From Streptomyces sp. ALI-76-A (GTDB taxonomy: Bacteria; Actinomycetota; Actinomycetes; Streptomycetales; Streptomycetaceae): DNA of 64,000 nt. The position numbers were made by a program, and so were the translations under genes. The notes below the pieces were generated by a model. The model ran no database searches. It saw only the letters and a program-made list of their open reading frames with translations, and was not told where the DNA came from. The DNA is taken from positions 2,914,001 through 2,978,000 of the forward strand of contig NZ_JASVWB010000002.1 in the NCBI RefSeq assembly GCF_030287445.1, written 5' to 3'. Positions 9,801-17,434 of the stretch are shown here, piece after piece (position 1 is the stretch's first letter; every line of letters begins with the position of its first letter).

Positions 9801-11309
9801 ACCGGGACCAAGCCCAACCCCCAACTCCCCGGGCTCGGCCACACGGGACCCCGACTCAACCCCGCCCTCTCCAAGCCCAGCCTCACGACGTCCGGGCTCG
9901 ACCCCACCGGGACCCGGCACAGCCCCGCCGCCTCCTGCCCCGGACCCGGGAAGTCCGGCCTCGGCGCCGCCGGCTTCCCCCTCAACACCGTGCTCCCAAG
10001 GCCCCGTCCCACGCGGCCCGTGCTCGGCCACGCCAGGTCGGAACTCAGCCCCGGGGGCTATGGGCTCGGCCGCGCGGGTTCCAGGTCCGGTCACACGCGG
10101 TCGGGGCTCGACCCCACCGGGTCCCGCCACAGCCCCAGGGGCTCCGGGTCCGGACCCACGAAGTCCGGGCTCGCCCCCGCCGCGTCCCGGCTCGGCCCCG
10201 GAATCTTCGGGCTCGACCCCGCGTAGTCCGGGACCAGCCCCGCCATGTCCGGGTTCAACCCCGCTCCCTGCGGACCCGGTTCCACGAAGCCCGCGCTCGA
10301 CCCCGCCGTCTCCGGGTTCAACCCCGCTCCCCCCGGACCCCGACCTCCGGAGTCCGGGCTCAGCCCCGAGGGCTCCCCGCTCGGCCCCGCCCTCCCCAGG
10401 CTCGGTCGCGCGGGTTCCGGGATCAGCCGCACGGCCTCCGGGCCGGTGCCCAGGGGGTCCGGGCTCGGCTCCGCCGGGACCCGGCACAGCCTCACTGCCT
10501 CCTGGCCGGTGTCCACGGTGTCCGGGTCCGGACGTGCGGGATCCGGCCCCCCCGCTGCCGTGTCCGTGCCGGACCGCGTCGTCCGGGCGCAGTAACCGCG
10601 CGTGCAGGGCTCGCAGTTCCGGGCCCGGGTGGGCTCCGAGCTGCCGTGCCAGCAGTCGGCGTACGTCCTCGTAGGCGGCCAGTGCCTCCGCCGTGCGGCC
10701 CGTGTCGCGCAGGGCGCGCAGGCGGAGGGCCTGGAGGGACTCGTCCAGGGGGTGGCTGTCGCACAGGGCGGTCAGCTCGGGCAGGGAGTCACCGGCCCGG
10801 CCGAGGGCGAGGGCGGCGGTGTGGCGGGCCCGCAGCACGTCGAGGCGGCGGGCCTCCCAGCGGGCCGCCTCGGCGGTGCGGCCGGGCAGGTCGGCGAGGA
10901 CGGGGGCGCGCCACAGGGCGAGGGCGTCGTCCAGGACGACGGCCGCCTTGGCGGGGTCCCGATCGGCCAGCGCGCGTCTGCCGTCGGCGGCCAGCCGCTC
11001 GAACCGGTGCAGGTCGACGTCGTCCGGTGCGGCGGTGAGGCGGTAGCCGCCGTCCACCGAGGCGACCGCGTCCGCGCCCAGCGCGCGGCGCAGCCGGCCC
11101 ACGAGTGCCTGGAGCGCGCCGGTCGCGTCGGCGGGCGGGTCACCGTCCCACACCTCCTCCACCAGGAGGCTCGCGGGGACGGTACGGCCGGGCCGCAGGG
11201 CGAGCACGGTCAGCAGCGCACGCAGCCGCGTCCCGCCGACCGGGAGGGGGGTGCCGTCGGGCCGGAGTGCCTGCGTGGTGCCGAGGATGCGATAGCGCAC
11301 GGGGTCCAT
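6855..11309 (-). CDS. AfsR/SARP-type large transcriptional regulator with heptad-repeat linker
   Basis: A 1484-residue regulator. Residues 1-95 form an OmpR-type winged helix (VEEVWDGDPP, RLRRALG), and 96-245 form the bacterial transcriptional activator domain, together the SARP module. Residues about 249-556 are an uninterrupted run of roughly 44 heptads rich in Gly, Pro and Glu, and a second Pro/Ala/Thr-rich stretch runs to about 645. The NB-ARC ATPase has Walker A GTGGAGKT near 685-692 and Walker B LIILDNCEHV, followed by a helical, TPR-like C-terminal half of about 600 residues. AfsR-family proteins activate secondary-metabolism genes through 11-bp direct repeats, and such repeats lie ahead of the adjacent exporter. 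The linker is far longer than in ordinary AfsR homologues. Confidence 0.9.
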   Translation of the reverse strand: MDPVRYRILGTTQALRPDGTPLPVGGTRLRALLTVLALRPGRTVPASLLVEEVWDGDPPADATGALQALVGRLRRALGADAVASVDGGYRLTAAPDDVDLHRFERLAADGRRALADRDPAKAAVVLDDALALWRAPVLADLPGRTAEAARWEARRLDVLRARHTAALALGRAGDSLPELTALCDSHPLDESLQALRLRALRDTGRTAEALAAYEDVRRLLARQLGAHPGPELRALHARLLRPDDAVRHGHGSGGAGSRTSGPGHRGHRPGGSEAVPGPGGAEPGPPGHRPGGRAADPGTRATEPGEGGAERGALGAEPGLRRSGSGGSGVEPGDGGVERGLRGTGSAGSGVEPGHGGAGPGLRGVEPEDSGAEPGRGGGEPGLRGSGPGAPGAVAGPGGVEPRPRVTGPGTRAAEPIAPGAEFRPGVAEHGPRGTGPWEHGVEGEAGGAEAGLPGSGAGGGGAVPGPGGVEPGRREAGLGEGGVESGSRVAEPGELGVGLGPGGVEPGRRASGPGERGAVAGPGGAGSGHPASVRTGRGPEPGPRAAEPRHQDSGPHTPSRAGRPPASGIHALGVSFGDHAPAAPGTGTSTSASAGADAPPAPSFRDHAPATPETSTPGSHAPAAPGTGTPIPASPGGPGTGTATPTPPLPGNLRARLTSFVGREADIEAIRGDLAGARLVTLLGTGGAGKTRLSQEAAEAVRGVARDGVWLVELAPVDDPSAVPEAVLTAVGARETVLYGAGAEAMRAGGERQDDPVERLAEYCGRRRMLIILDNCEHVVEAAARLVEELLQRCPGLTVLATSREPLGVPGELLRPVEPLPEPVALRLLAERGAAARPGFRVDEDPDACAEICRRLDGLPLAIELAAARLRLLTPRQIADRLDDRFRLLTSGSRTVLPRQQTLRAVVDWSWDLLDEDERDVLRRLSVFAGGCDLAAAEAVCGPVALEALASLVDKSLVVAAPSGEGGEMRYRLLETVAEYAGERLDESGRRVAAERAHLTYYRELARTTDPLLRGPGQLAAVATLERESENLRAALQHAVAARDEQEALCLVLSMAWYWQMRDQRLAARTWSREAQTLGPDPFAPPARPAAPLWERCTDVPPPWTGEVLQEARRGVHLVHLACMDTELDAWQTPQAQQKLRVISESYEPGLPQTCRTPGCLWFYAVMLTGDMDRVRVILDATVRTCRGASGLEWELAAGLHMRANLLANRTDWAGDAVRDADESLEIYQRLGDLWGTAEALAARGEAHERQGEHGRAAVDYERAIEHAERLGARAQMAVLTARLGSALLEAGEAERGERLLREVIRGEDGAGGEAMPAARLFLAGWLGLSGRITEAREQLRLTREEFSISHFVVFDAFILGAEAWLDAVDARYEEALTKVRRALERAGDPLSQAIAPQMRSTCLFAAAMALAGVDGGRRAPDAARCLGAAEALLPPGHVLSAIEREIHDRAERHTRTALGDEAYRAAYAEGDGLSVKEAAALV
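9642..10565 (-). repeat. 21-bp minisatellite encoding about 44 heptads
   Basis: The coding sequence holds about 44 consecutive 21-bp units with no indels, specifying the pattern G-x-x-G-(A/V)-E-P and variants such as GLRGSGP or GPGGVEP. Glycine, glutamate-proline and arginine positions recur at a strict period of seven residues, giving a flexible, collagen-like or extended linker between the SARP and ATPase modules. Nucleotide copies are diverged. Confidence 0.88.
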
Positions 11310-11614
11310 TGTCTCTGCCGGCGTCGGTGCCGGTCACGGGGTTCCGCCGGTGCGGCGGCGAGACCGGGAGCGGGGACCGTGACGGGACACGGGGGACCGG
11401 GCTGGAGACACGTCACGCGCGCGGGGGCGGGACCGGGCTGGAGACACGTACACGCGCGGTGCGACAGGACCGGGCGGAGACCCGCCCCACGCCCGATCCG
11501 TCCCGCTCCGGACTCCCGGCTTCCCGGAACCCGGAGGGGACCCGGAGACGTTCTCGTCGTAGGCCCGGTACGGTCGGGCAGTCCCACCGCGTGCCCGACT
11601 GTCCAGGGAGTCCC
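11310..11614. other. 305-bp intergenic region with three direct repeats
   Basis: This divergent spacer separates the AfsR-like gene from the M50 protease gene. A 21-base unit beginning GGGACCGGGCTGGAG is exact at 11393-11413 and 11429-11449, with a partial copy at 11467-11481; the start-to-start spacings are 36 and 38. No coding region is supported. The repeats lie 84-172 bases upstream of the regulator's ATG, so they could be operator sites or a small minisatellite. Confidence 0.55.
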
Positions 11615-12415
11615 ATGACCACCGCCACCACCCGCCACAGCGACCGGCGGATCAGTCCCGTCTTCGTCGGGATCGTCGCCGTCACCGCGGTCACCGGCTG
11701 GGCCGCCTGGACCGGGTTCGCCGAGCAGCCCGGGCTGGCCGTGTTCCTGTTCGTGACGGGCGCCTGGATCGTCTCCCTCTGTCTGCACGAGTACGCGCAC
11801 GCGCGCACCGCCCTGCACAGCGGCGACATCTCGGTCGGCGCGAAGGGCTATCTCACCCTGAACCCGCTGAAGTACACGCACGCCCTGCTCAGCATCGTGC
11901 TCCCGGTGATCTTCGTGATCATGGGCGGCATCGGGCTGCCCGGCGGTGCCGTCTTCATCGAGCGGGGGCGGATCCACGGGCGGTGGCGGCACAGCCTGAT
12001 CTCGGCGGCGGGCCCGCTGACGAACGTCCTGTTCGCGATCGTGTGCACGGCCCCGTTCTGGCTGGACGCGCTGGACGGGGTCCCGCAGGACTTCCGGTAC
12101 GCGCTGGCCTTCCTCGCCCTGCTCCAGGTCACGGCCGCGCTGCTGAACTTCCTGCCGATCCCCGGCCTGGACGGCTACGGCGTGATCGAGCCCTGGCTGT
12201 CGTACAGGATCAAGCGCCAGGTGGAGCCGTTCGCGCCGTTCGGCCTGCTGTTCGTGTTCGCGCTGCTGTGGGTGCCGGCCGTCAACAGCGCGTTCTTCGA
12301 CGTGATCGACACGCTCCTGAAGAGCCTCGGGATCAGCGAGATCGACTCGTACTGCGGTCAGGACCTGTACCGCTTCTGGCAGGAGTCGAACGAGTACTGC
12401 CAGATCAGCCCGTGA
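11615..12415 (+). CDS. Site-2 protease family (M50) integral membrane peptidase
   Basis: A 266-residue polytopic membrane metalloprotease. HEYAH, about 50 residues in, matches the zinc-binding HExxH motif, and NFLPIPGLDGY matches the second M50 signature that supplies the Asp ligand. The hydrophobic profile fits about six membrane segments. The ATG at 11615 follows AGGGAG with normal spacing. S2P-like enzymes cut substrates within the membrane, often anti-sigma factors, but no such partner is adjacent, so the substrate is unknown. The C-terminal tail (CGQDLYRFWQESNEYC) has two cysteines. A short duplication of TGACCGCCGGCC crosses the stop codon. Confidence 0.9.
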   Translation: MTTATTRHSDRRISPVFVGIVAVTAVTGWAAWTGFAEQPGLAVFLFVTGAWIVSLCLHEYAHARTALHSGDISVGAKGYLTLNPLKYTHALLSIVLPVIFVIMGGIGLPGGAVFIERGRIHGRWRHSLISAAGPLTNVLFAIVCTAPFWLDALDGVPQDFRYALAFLALLQVTAALLNFLPIPGLDGYGVIEPWLSYRIKRQVEPFAPFGLLFVFALLWVPAVNSAFFDVIDTLLKSLGISEIDSYCGQDLYRFWQESNEYCQISP

Positions 12416-12454
12416 CCGCCGGCCGGACCAAGCCATGACCGCCGGCCAGCCCGG

Positions 12455-12634
12455 TCACCCCGTGACCGACTTCCGGACCTTCTCCCGCTTCACGTAGTAC
12501 CAGCACATGTTGGACGACAGTCCCGCGAGCAGCACCCACACGATCCCGAGGAAGCTGCCCTGGACGAAGGAGACGACCGCCGCGGCCACGGCGAGGACGC
12601 AGACGACGAAGGCGTAGAGGGCGAGGCGGGGCAT
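12455..12634 (-). CDS. Small two-helix membrane protein
   Basis: A 59-residue protein with two hydrophobic helices separated by a short turn (QGSFLG) and a basic cytoplasmic-type tail YYVKREKVRKS. The ATG at 12634 is preceded by AGGAGA. Similar short membrane proteins are widespread in Streptomyces without a known function. It converges with the M50 protease gene and lies 107 bases downstream of npdG, so co-transcription with npdG is possible. Confidence 0.65.
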   Translation of the reverse strand: MPRLALYAFVVCVLAVAAAVVSFVQGSFLGIVWVLLAGLSSNMCWYYVKREKVRKSVTG

Positions 12635-12741
12635 CGGGACCGTTCTCCTGTCGAGGGCTGGCGCGTGCTGGCGAGCACGGTGGGGGACTGTCGGGGCCGT
12701 CGGGGGACACCGGCCCGTGCCGACCAGTGTCCCCCATGCGC

Positions 12742-13467
12742 TCAGACGTCCGTGACGCGCAGCCCGGCGTGCGCCTTGTACCGGCGGTTGACGGAGATCA
12801 GGTTGGCGACCAGGGACTCCACCTGGTGCGCGTTGCGCAGGCGTCCCGCGAAGACTCCGCGCATGCCGGGGATACGGCCGGCCAGCGCCTGGACGATCTC
12901 CACGTCGGCGCGCACCTCGCCGAGGACCATGACGTCCGTGTCGATCTCCTCGATCTCCGGGTCCTGGAGGAGCACGGCCGACAGGTGGTGGAAGGCGGCG
13001 GTGACCCGGGAGTCCGGCAGCAGGGCGGCGGCCTGCTCGGCGGCGCTGCCCTCCTCCGGCTTGAGCGCGTAGGCGCCCTTCTTGTCGAAGCCGAGCGGGT
13101 TGACGCAGTCCACGACGAGCTTGCCGGCCAGTTCCGCGCGCAGGGACTCCAGCGTCCTGCCGTGCCCGTCCCAGGGCACGGCGACGATCACGATGTCGCT
13201 GCGGCGGGCGGTCTCGGCGTTGTCGGCGCCCTCGACGCCGTGACCGAGTTCCTCGGCGGCGCTCCGCGCACGGTCGGCGGCGCGCGAGCCGATGATCACC
13301 TTCTGGCCGGCCTTGGCGAGCCGGTAGGCGAGGCCCTTGCCCTGCGGGCCGGTGCCGCCGAGCACGCCGACGACGAGTCCGGAGACGTCGGGGAGGTCCC
13401 AGGGATCCTTGGCGGGGGCCTTCGCGGGGGTCTCGTCGGGCTGCTGCGGGCTGTCGGTAGAGGTCAT
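12742..13467 (-). CDS. npdG: NADPH-dependent F420 reductase
   Basis: A 241-residue F420:NADP+ oxidoreductase that passes hydride between NADPH and coenzyme F420. The N-terminal Rossmann motif VGVLGGTGPQGKGLAYRLA is diagnostic and sits after an acidic, Pro-rich extension of about 28 residues. Other family blocks are VIIGSR, VAVPWDGH and DCVNPLGFDKKG. It supports the view of an F420-producing actinomycete. The ATG at 13467 is the first in frame. It stands alone apart from a small membrane protein downstream. Confidence 0.93.
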   Translation of the reverse strand: MTSTDSPQQPDETPAKAPAKDPWDLPDVSGLVVGVLGGTGPQGKGLAYRLAKAGQKVIIGSRAADRARSAAEELGHGVEGADNAETARRSDIVIVAVPWDGHGRTLESLRAELAGKLVVDCVNPLGFDKKGAYALKPEEGSAAEQAAALLPDSRVTAAFHHLSAVLLQDPEIEEIDTDVMVLGEVRADVEIVQALAGRIPGMRGVFAGRLRNAHQVESLVANLISVNRRYKAHAGLRVTDV

Positions 13468-13704
13468 GGGCCGACTTTACGTCCGCCCCGTGCGCGCCCG
13501 CCGCCCAGGTGAGCCGCGTCACGGGCACCCGCCGCGGGACGACCGGGACGGCGACGGCGGCCACGACGGTGACGGGCGGCAGTGACGGCGTCGGTCGGCA
13601 GGGGGCACTCCCCGCCGGACAGGAGACCGACCGCTTGCCCAAGTTGGGCGAATTCGGGGTGAACCGGGGGCCGGGAACGCCCGATTGCGGCAGGATGCGG
13701 CCGT

Positions 13705-14349
13705 ATGGATGCCGTACGGGTCGCATTGCTGCGCGAAGTGCTCGCCGGGACCGAGTGGTTGGGGGCGACGTGCCGGTTCGCGGCGGCGCTGCGGGGGTCC
13801 GTGGTGTCGCACGGTGGAGGGCTGCTGCTCGTGGGCACGCCGGAGTACGAGCCGTGGCATCTCGCGGCGCATCTGGTCGACGAGGCGGCCTGGTCGGGGA
13901 CACCGGAGCTGGCCCCGACGCTCGTACGGCATGCCGCGCGCCCCTCGGATCCGCCCCATCTCGCGGTCGGACCGGGCAGGCTCGCCGCGGCCCGGCGGGG
14001 TGAGACGTTGCTCGTGGTGTCGCCGGCGGAACCGGACGCTCCGCTGCTGGAGGGGGTGCACGACGCCCGACGGGCCGGCGCCACGGTGCTGGCACTCGGC
14101 GGAGGCAGAGGCGGAGACGGAGACGGGAGCGGGAGTGGCCGCGGGAGCGGGAGCGAGCTGACGGCGCTGGCGCACGAGGCTCTGACCGTGCCGGACGGCT
14201 CGGAACTGGACCTGGACACCGTGCAGCACCTGGTGAGCGCGGCGGCCGGGGAGCACGCGGTGCCGACCCCCCGCGGGCAGCGGCGCCTGCGGGACCGGCT
14301 GTCCAGACTGACCGACGCGTTGACGGCACCACCCCCTCCCCGCTGGTGA
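13705..14349 (+). CDS. Conserved hypothetical protein, sugar-isomerase-like fold possible
   Basis: A 214-residue protein. It has alternating hydrophobic strands (GGGLLLVGTP, GETLLVVSP, AGATVLALGGG) that resemble a nucleotide- or sugar-phosphate-binding alpha/beta fold such as SIS, but no catalytic motif is recognised. A Gly/Ser/Asp-rich low-complexity insert of about 17 residues follows the LALGGG strand, and the tail ends in a run of prolines. The ATG at 13705 has a modest AGGA upstream. It faces away from npdG across a 237-bp spacer in which nothing else is supported. Confidence 0.65.
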   Translation: MDAVRVALLREVLAGTEWLGATCRFAAALRGSVVSHGGGLLLVGTPEYEPWHLAAHLVDEAAWSGTPELAPTLVRHAARPSDPPHLAVGPGRLAAARRGETLLVVSPAEPDAPLLEGVHDARRAGATVLALGGGRGGDGDGSGSGRGSGSELTALAHEALTVPDGSELDLDTVQHLVSAAAGEHAVPTPRGQRRLRDRLSRLTDALTAPPPPRW

Positions 14350-14450
14350 CTCCTCCGCCCACCCACCGGCCGCGCCCGGTCCCCACCCACCGGACCCACC
14401 CGGTAACCCGCACCGCGCCCGGCCGCCTTCCCCCCTGCCCCGTTCTCCCC

Positions 14451-14474
14451 TTCCACCCTTCCACCCTTCCACCC
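14451..14474. repeat. Three tandem copies of TTCCACCC
   Basis: The C-rich spacer between 14350 and 14560 includes three exact 8-bp units at 14451, 14459 and 14467. No gene is supported in the spacer. Confidence 0.75.
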
Positions 14475-14560
14475 TTCCCCCCGCCCCGAGCCGGCTCCGG
14501 CCCCGGTCCCTGCGGACAAGCGGTTGCCCCCGATGAACCCTCGGCCGACCATGGCCCCTC

Positions 14561-15048
14561 GTGACCGACCACGCCACGGAGCCTTCCGCAGCGCCCTCCG
14601 AAGCCCCTCCCCCGGGCCCCTCGGGGCTCCGCGCCCTCCTCCCGGACCTGGCCCCCTGGCGGGCCTCCGTGGACTTCCGGAGGCTGTGGCTGTCGGGGCT
14701 GATCACGAACTTCGGAAGCTTTCTGACCTTCGTCGCGCTGCCGGTGCAGATCAAGGAGCTCACCGGGTCCGCGGCGGCGGTCGGGGCGATAGGGGATCGA
14801 GCTGCTGTCCTACTCGGTGGGCCCGCAGCTGGGCCAGGTGGGGGGGCGGCATGGCCACCTGGCGAGGTGTACGGACGTCGGTCTGGTCGGGCGGGCTGCT
14901 GTGCGTGGGCGCGGTCGGGCTGCTGGCCCTGTGCCTGCCGAAGCTGATGACGTACGACGTGCGGACCGACGAGCACGCGAGGCGGCTGCGCGAGCAGCGC
15001 GCGGGCGCGGGAGCGGCGGGGACCGACGCGCCCCCGGCGGGCGCCTGA
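14561..15048 (+). pseudogene. MFS exporter remnant (large internal deletion plus frameshift)
   Basis: The first part encodes a normal-looking N-terminus of a 12-helix MFS exporter of the EntS type, up to LPVQIKELTGSAAAVGAI at about 14790. The sequence then jumps directly to a segment reading IELLSYSVGPQLGQV, which belongs to the last third of such proteins, so roughly 900 bases appear to be missing. The C-terminal helix (GGLLCVGAVGLLALCLPKL) lies in another frame; a seven-G run at 14840-14846 is the likely slip point. A GTG at 14561 is the start. The product cannot be a functional transporter. Confidence 0.8.
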
Positions 15049-15140
15049 TCAGTCACCGGCCGGCCGTACGGCCGCACGCCCTGGTCGGGCGTCCTCCCGC
15101 CGGGATCAGCGGGACCGACGGGGATCAGCCCACCCGCGAC

Positions 15141-15209
15141 AGCCGGACCGGCCGGATCAGCCGGACCGGCCGAGAAACCCGACCGGCCGGAGAAACCGGA
15201 CCGGAAGGG
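15141..15209. repeat. Degenerate CCGGACCGG repeats
   Basis: In the 271-bp spacer after the MFS remnant, units of the type AGCCGGACCGGCCGGA recur at roughly 16-20 base intervals, alternating with short A-rich bits (AGAAACC). Nothing coding is supported here. Confidence 0.5.
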
Positions 15210-15319
15210 AACAACCGGCAAACGGAAACAACCGACCCGGCCGGTCAGCGGGACCGGCGGATCAGGCGCACCGGCGAGTCGGGCCGTCCCCGTGCGTCGG
15301 GCCGCCCCCCGTCTGCCGC

Positions 15320-15550
15320 TCAGTCGTCGTCCCTGCCCGCCGCCGGTGCGTCGTGCCAGTTCGGGTCGTTCTCCCACTCGAGGTTGCGCTCGCGAGCCGT
15401 CGCCATCGCGTGTTCGGCCTCCTTGCGGGTGGCGTACGGGCCGAAGCGGTCCTTGGCCGGGCATTCCGGCCCCTCCTCGACCTTCCTGTGCTCCAGGCAG
15501 TAGTACCACTCGCCCGGCTTGCCGACCGTGCGCTTCTTGAACAGGGCCAT
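15320..15550 (-). CDS. Small conserved protein of unknown function
   Basis: A 76-residue hydrophilic protein conserved in type among actinobacteria. It contains [32 protein letters not shown] and NDPNWHD. The two Cys and two His residues in the first half could bind metal, though that is speculation. An ATG at 15550 follows AGGAG at good spacing. It is divergent from map across 58 bases, so the two promoters overlap. Confidence 0.8.
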   Translation of the reverse strand: MALFKKRTVGKPGEWYYCLEHRKVEEGPECPAKDRFGPYATRKEAEHAMATARERNLEWENDPNWHDAPAAGRDDD

Positions 15551-15608
15551 GACCAGCTCCTCTCGCCACCGACATGTTCCCCCATGGCCGCTGGTTAGAC
15601 TCGCGGGC

Positions 15609-16466
15609 ATGTCTGGCCAGTCGCTGCTCGTACCAGGGGAGCTGTCCCCCACCCGTTCCGTACCCGGAAACATCCGCCGGCCCGAGTACGTCGGCAAGCC
15701 GGCGCCGACGCCGTACACCGGACCGGAGGTGCAGACGCCCGAGACCATCGAGGCGATGCGCGTCGCGGGCCGGATCGCGGCGCGCGCGATGGCGGAGGCC
15801 GCGAAGCTGATCGCGCCGGGCGTCACGACCGACGAACTCGACAAGGTGGCGCACGACTACATGTGCGACCACGGCGCCTACCCCTCCACCCTCGGCTACC
15901 GCGGTTTCCCGAAGTCCCTGTGCACGTCGGTCAACGAGGTGATCTGCCACGGGATCCCGGACTCGACGGTGCTGCGGGACGGCGACATCGTCAACCTCGA
16001 CGTGACCGCGTACATCGGCGGGGTGCACGGTGACAACAACGCCACGTACCTCGTCGGCGACGTCGACGAGGAGAGCCGGCTGCTGGTGGAGCGCACCCGG
16101 GAGTCCCTCGAGCGCGCGATCAAGGCGGTCAGGCCGGGCCGTCAGATCAACATCATCGGCCGGGTCATCGAGTCGTACGCGAAGCGGTTCGGGTACGGCG
16201 TGGTCCGGGACTTCACCGGCCACGGGATCAACTCGTCCTTCCACTCCGGGCTGATCGTCCCGCACTACGACAGCCCGCACGCGACGACCGTCATCCAGCC
16301 CGGGATGACGTTCACGATCGAGCCGATGCTGACGCTCGGGACGCACGAGTACGACATGTGGGACGACGGGTGGACGGTCGTGACGAAGGACCGGAAGCGG
16401 ACGGCCCAGTTCGAGCACACGCTGGTGGTGACGGAGTCGGGCGCGGAGATCCTCACGCTGCCGTAG
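15609..16466 (+). CDS. map: Type I methionine aminopeptidase
   Basis: A 285-residue MAP removes initiator methionine from nascent proteins. The N-terminal extension of about 45 residues ([19 protein letters not shown]) is typical of the longer actinobacterial paralogue. The metal site is visible: [16 protein letters not shown] carries the two Asp ligands, TGHGIN the His, and FTIEPML and QFEHTL the two Glu. The ATG at 15609 has no Shine-Dalgarno, and TAGACT lies six bases before it, so the mRNA may be leaderless. Three 17-bp tandem units run across the stop codon, and a UUCG hairpin terminator follows. Confidence 0.95.
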   Translation: MSGQSLLVPGELSPTRSVPGNIRRPEYVGKPAPTPYTGPEVQTPETIEAMRVAGRIAARAMAEAAKLIAPGVTTDELDKVAHDYMCDHGAYPSTLGYRGFPKSLCTSVNEVICHGIPDSTVLRDGDIVNLDVTAYIGGVHGDNNATYLVGDVDEESRLLVERTRESLERAIKAVRPGRQINIIGRVIESYAKRFGYGVVRDFTGHGINSSFHSGLIVPHYDSPHATTVIQPGMTFTIEPMLTLGTHEYDMWDDGWTVVTKDRKRTAQFEHTLVVTESGAEILTLP

Positions 16467-16503
16467 TCCTCACCCTGCCGCAGTCCTCACCCTGCCGTTC
16501 GTC
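16452..16503 (+). repeat. Three 17-bp tandem units spanning the map stop codon
   Basis: Units begin CTCACSCTGCCG at 16452, 16469 and 16486. The first contains the TAG stop; later copies carry CAG or TTC at that position, so the array arose by duplicating the gene's end. Confidence 0.85.
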
Positions 16504-16523
16504 CTGACGCCGCCCTGGCCCAT

Positions 16524-16551
16524 GAGCCCGCTCTCTTCGGAGGGCGGGCTC
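16524..16551 (+). terminator. UUCG-tetraloop terminator of map
   Basis: GAGCCCGCTCTC and GAGGGCGGGCTC form a 12-bp stem (one G-T pair) closed by the very stable TTCG tetraloop, followed by TTTCG. Confidence 0.9.
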
Positions 16552-16617
16552 TTTCGTATGGGGGTTCGGCGGACTTTCCGGGTACGGTTACCGACAGAGA
16601 GTCGGCAAAGCATTGAC

Positions 16618-16636
16618 TTAGGTAAGCCTAACCACA
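16618..16636 (+). promoter_or_regulatory. Iron box (DmdR1/IdeR) upstream of heme oxygenase
   Basis: TTAGGTAAGCCTAACCACA agrees at 17 of 19 positions with the IdeR/DmdR1 consensus TWAGGTWAGSCTWACCTWA. It overlaps a TTGACT -35-like sequence 13 bases before the heme oxygenase ATG, so iron-replete repression is expected. Confidence 0.85.
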
Positions 16637-16648
16637 GAAAATCGGGCC

Positions 16649-17296
16649 ATGGACTCCTTCTCGACAGTCATCCGCACCGCCTCCCACGAGCAGCACGTGG
16701 AGGCGGAGACCTCGACCTTCATGAGCGACCTGCTCGGCGGGCGGCTGGGCGTGGACGCGTACGCCCGCTACACGGAGCAGCTGTGGTTCGTGTACGAGGC
16801 ACTGGAGGCCGGTGCGCAGCGGCTGGCGTCGGACCCGGTGGCCGGGCCCTTCATCCAGCCTGAGCTGTTCCGGCTGACCGCGCTGGAGCGGGATTTGGCA
16901 CATCTGCGCGGTTCCCACTGGCGGTCGGAGCTGTCCGCGCTGCCCGCGACACGGGCGTACGCGGACCGGGTGCGGGAGTGTGCCGAGCAGTGGCCGGCGG
17001 GATACATCGCGCACCACTACACGCGCTACCTCGGCGACCTCTCGGGCGGCCAGATCATCCGCGACAAGGCGGAGAAGACCTGGGGCTTCACGAGGAAGGG
17101 CGACGGCGTCCGCTTCTACGTCTTCGAGGAGATCGGCAACCCGGCGGCGTTCAAGCGCGGTTACCGGGAACTGCTGGACGCGGTGCGGGCGGACGAACTG
17201 GAGAAACAGCGCATCGTGGCGGAGTGCAAGACGGCGTTCGCCCTGAACACGGGGGTCTTCCGGGCCCTGGGCGAGGAGTTCCGGCTGTCCGCGTGA
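16649..17296 (+). CDS. hmuO: Biliverdin-producing heme oxygenase
   Basis: A 215-residue heme oxygenase that opens heme to biliverdin, CO and Fe2+ in the cytoplasm. His16, in HVEAETSTFM, aligns with the proximal heme ligand, and YLGDLSGGQ (residues 127-135) is the invariant distal-helix motif with the two flexible glycines. Length is normal. The iron box directly upstream says it is expressed under iron starvation, to recover iron from heme. This matters because the neighbouring heme importer genes are broken, so heme must come from another uptake route or from turnover. Confidence 0.95.
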   Translation: MDSFSTVIRTASHEQHVEAETSTFMSDLLGGRLGVDAYARYTEQLWFVYEALEAGAQRLASDPVAGPFIQPELFRLTALERDLAHLRGSHWRSELSALPATRAYADRVRECAEQWPAGYIAHHYTRYLGDLSGGQIIRDKAEKTWGFTRKGDGVRFYVFEEIGNPAAFKRGYRELLDAVRADELEKQRIVAECKTAFALNTGVFRALGEEFRLSA

Positions 17297-17434
17297 GCGG
17301 GCCGGGGAACGAAGGGGCGCGGCCAGGGCGGACCGGATGCGCATGGGGCTCCTCGCGAAGCTGAGCGGTCAGGGCCAGAGGCCCCGTTCACGACCGCGCG
17401 CACACGCTGTTCCACCCGTACGGCGGCGCGACGG

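Noticed and set aside
7704..10226. Long plus-strand open frame opposite the AfsR-like gene
   Set aside because: This is an antisense shadow; its Pro/Gly repeats mirror the minisatellite linker and no start signal or domain is seen.
9642..10565. CRISPR array
   Set aside because: The 21-bp repeats have no spacers, are diverged and lie in frame inside a coding gene; no cas genes are present.
12455..14572. A 705-codon minus-strand protein
   Set aside because: The stretch antisense to npdG's other frame is Arg-rich noise; only the last 59 codons form a plausible membrane protein with its own start.
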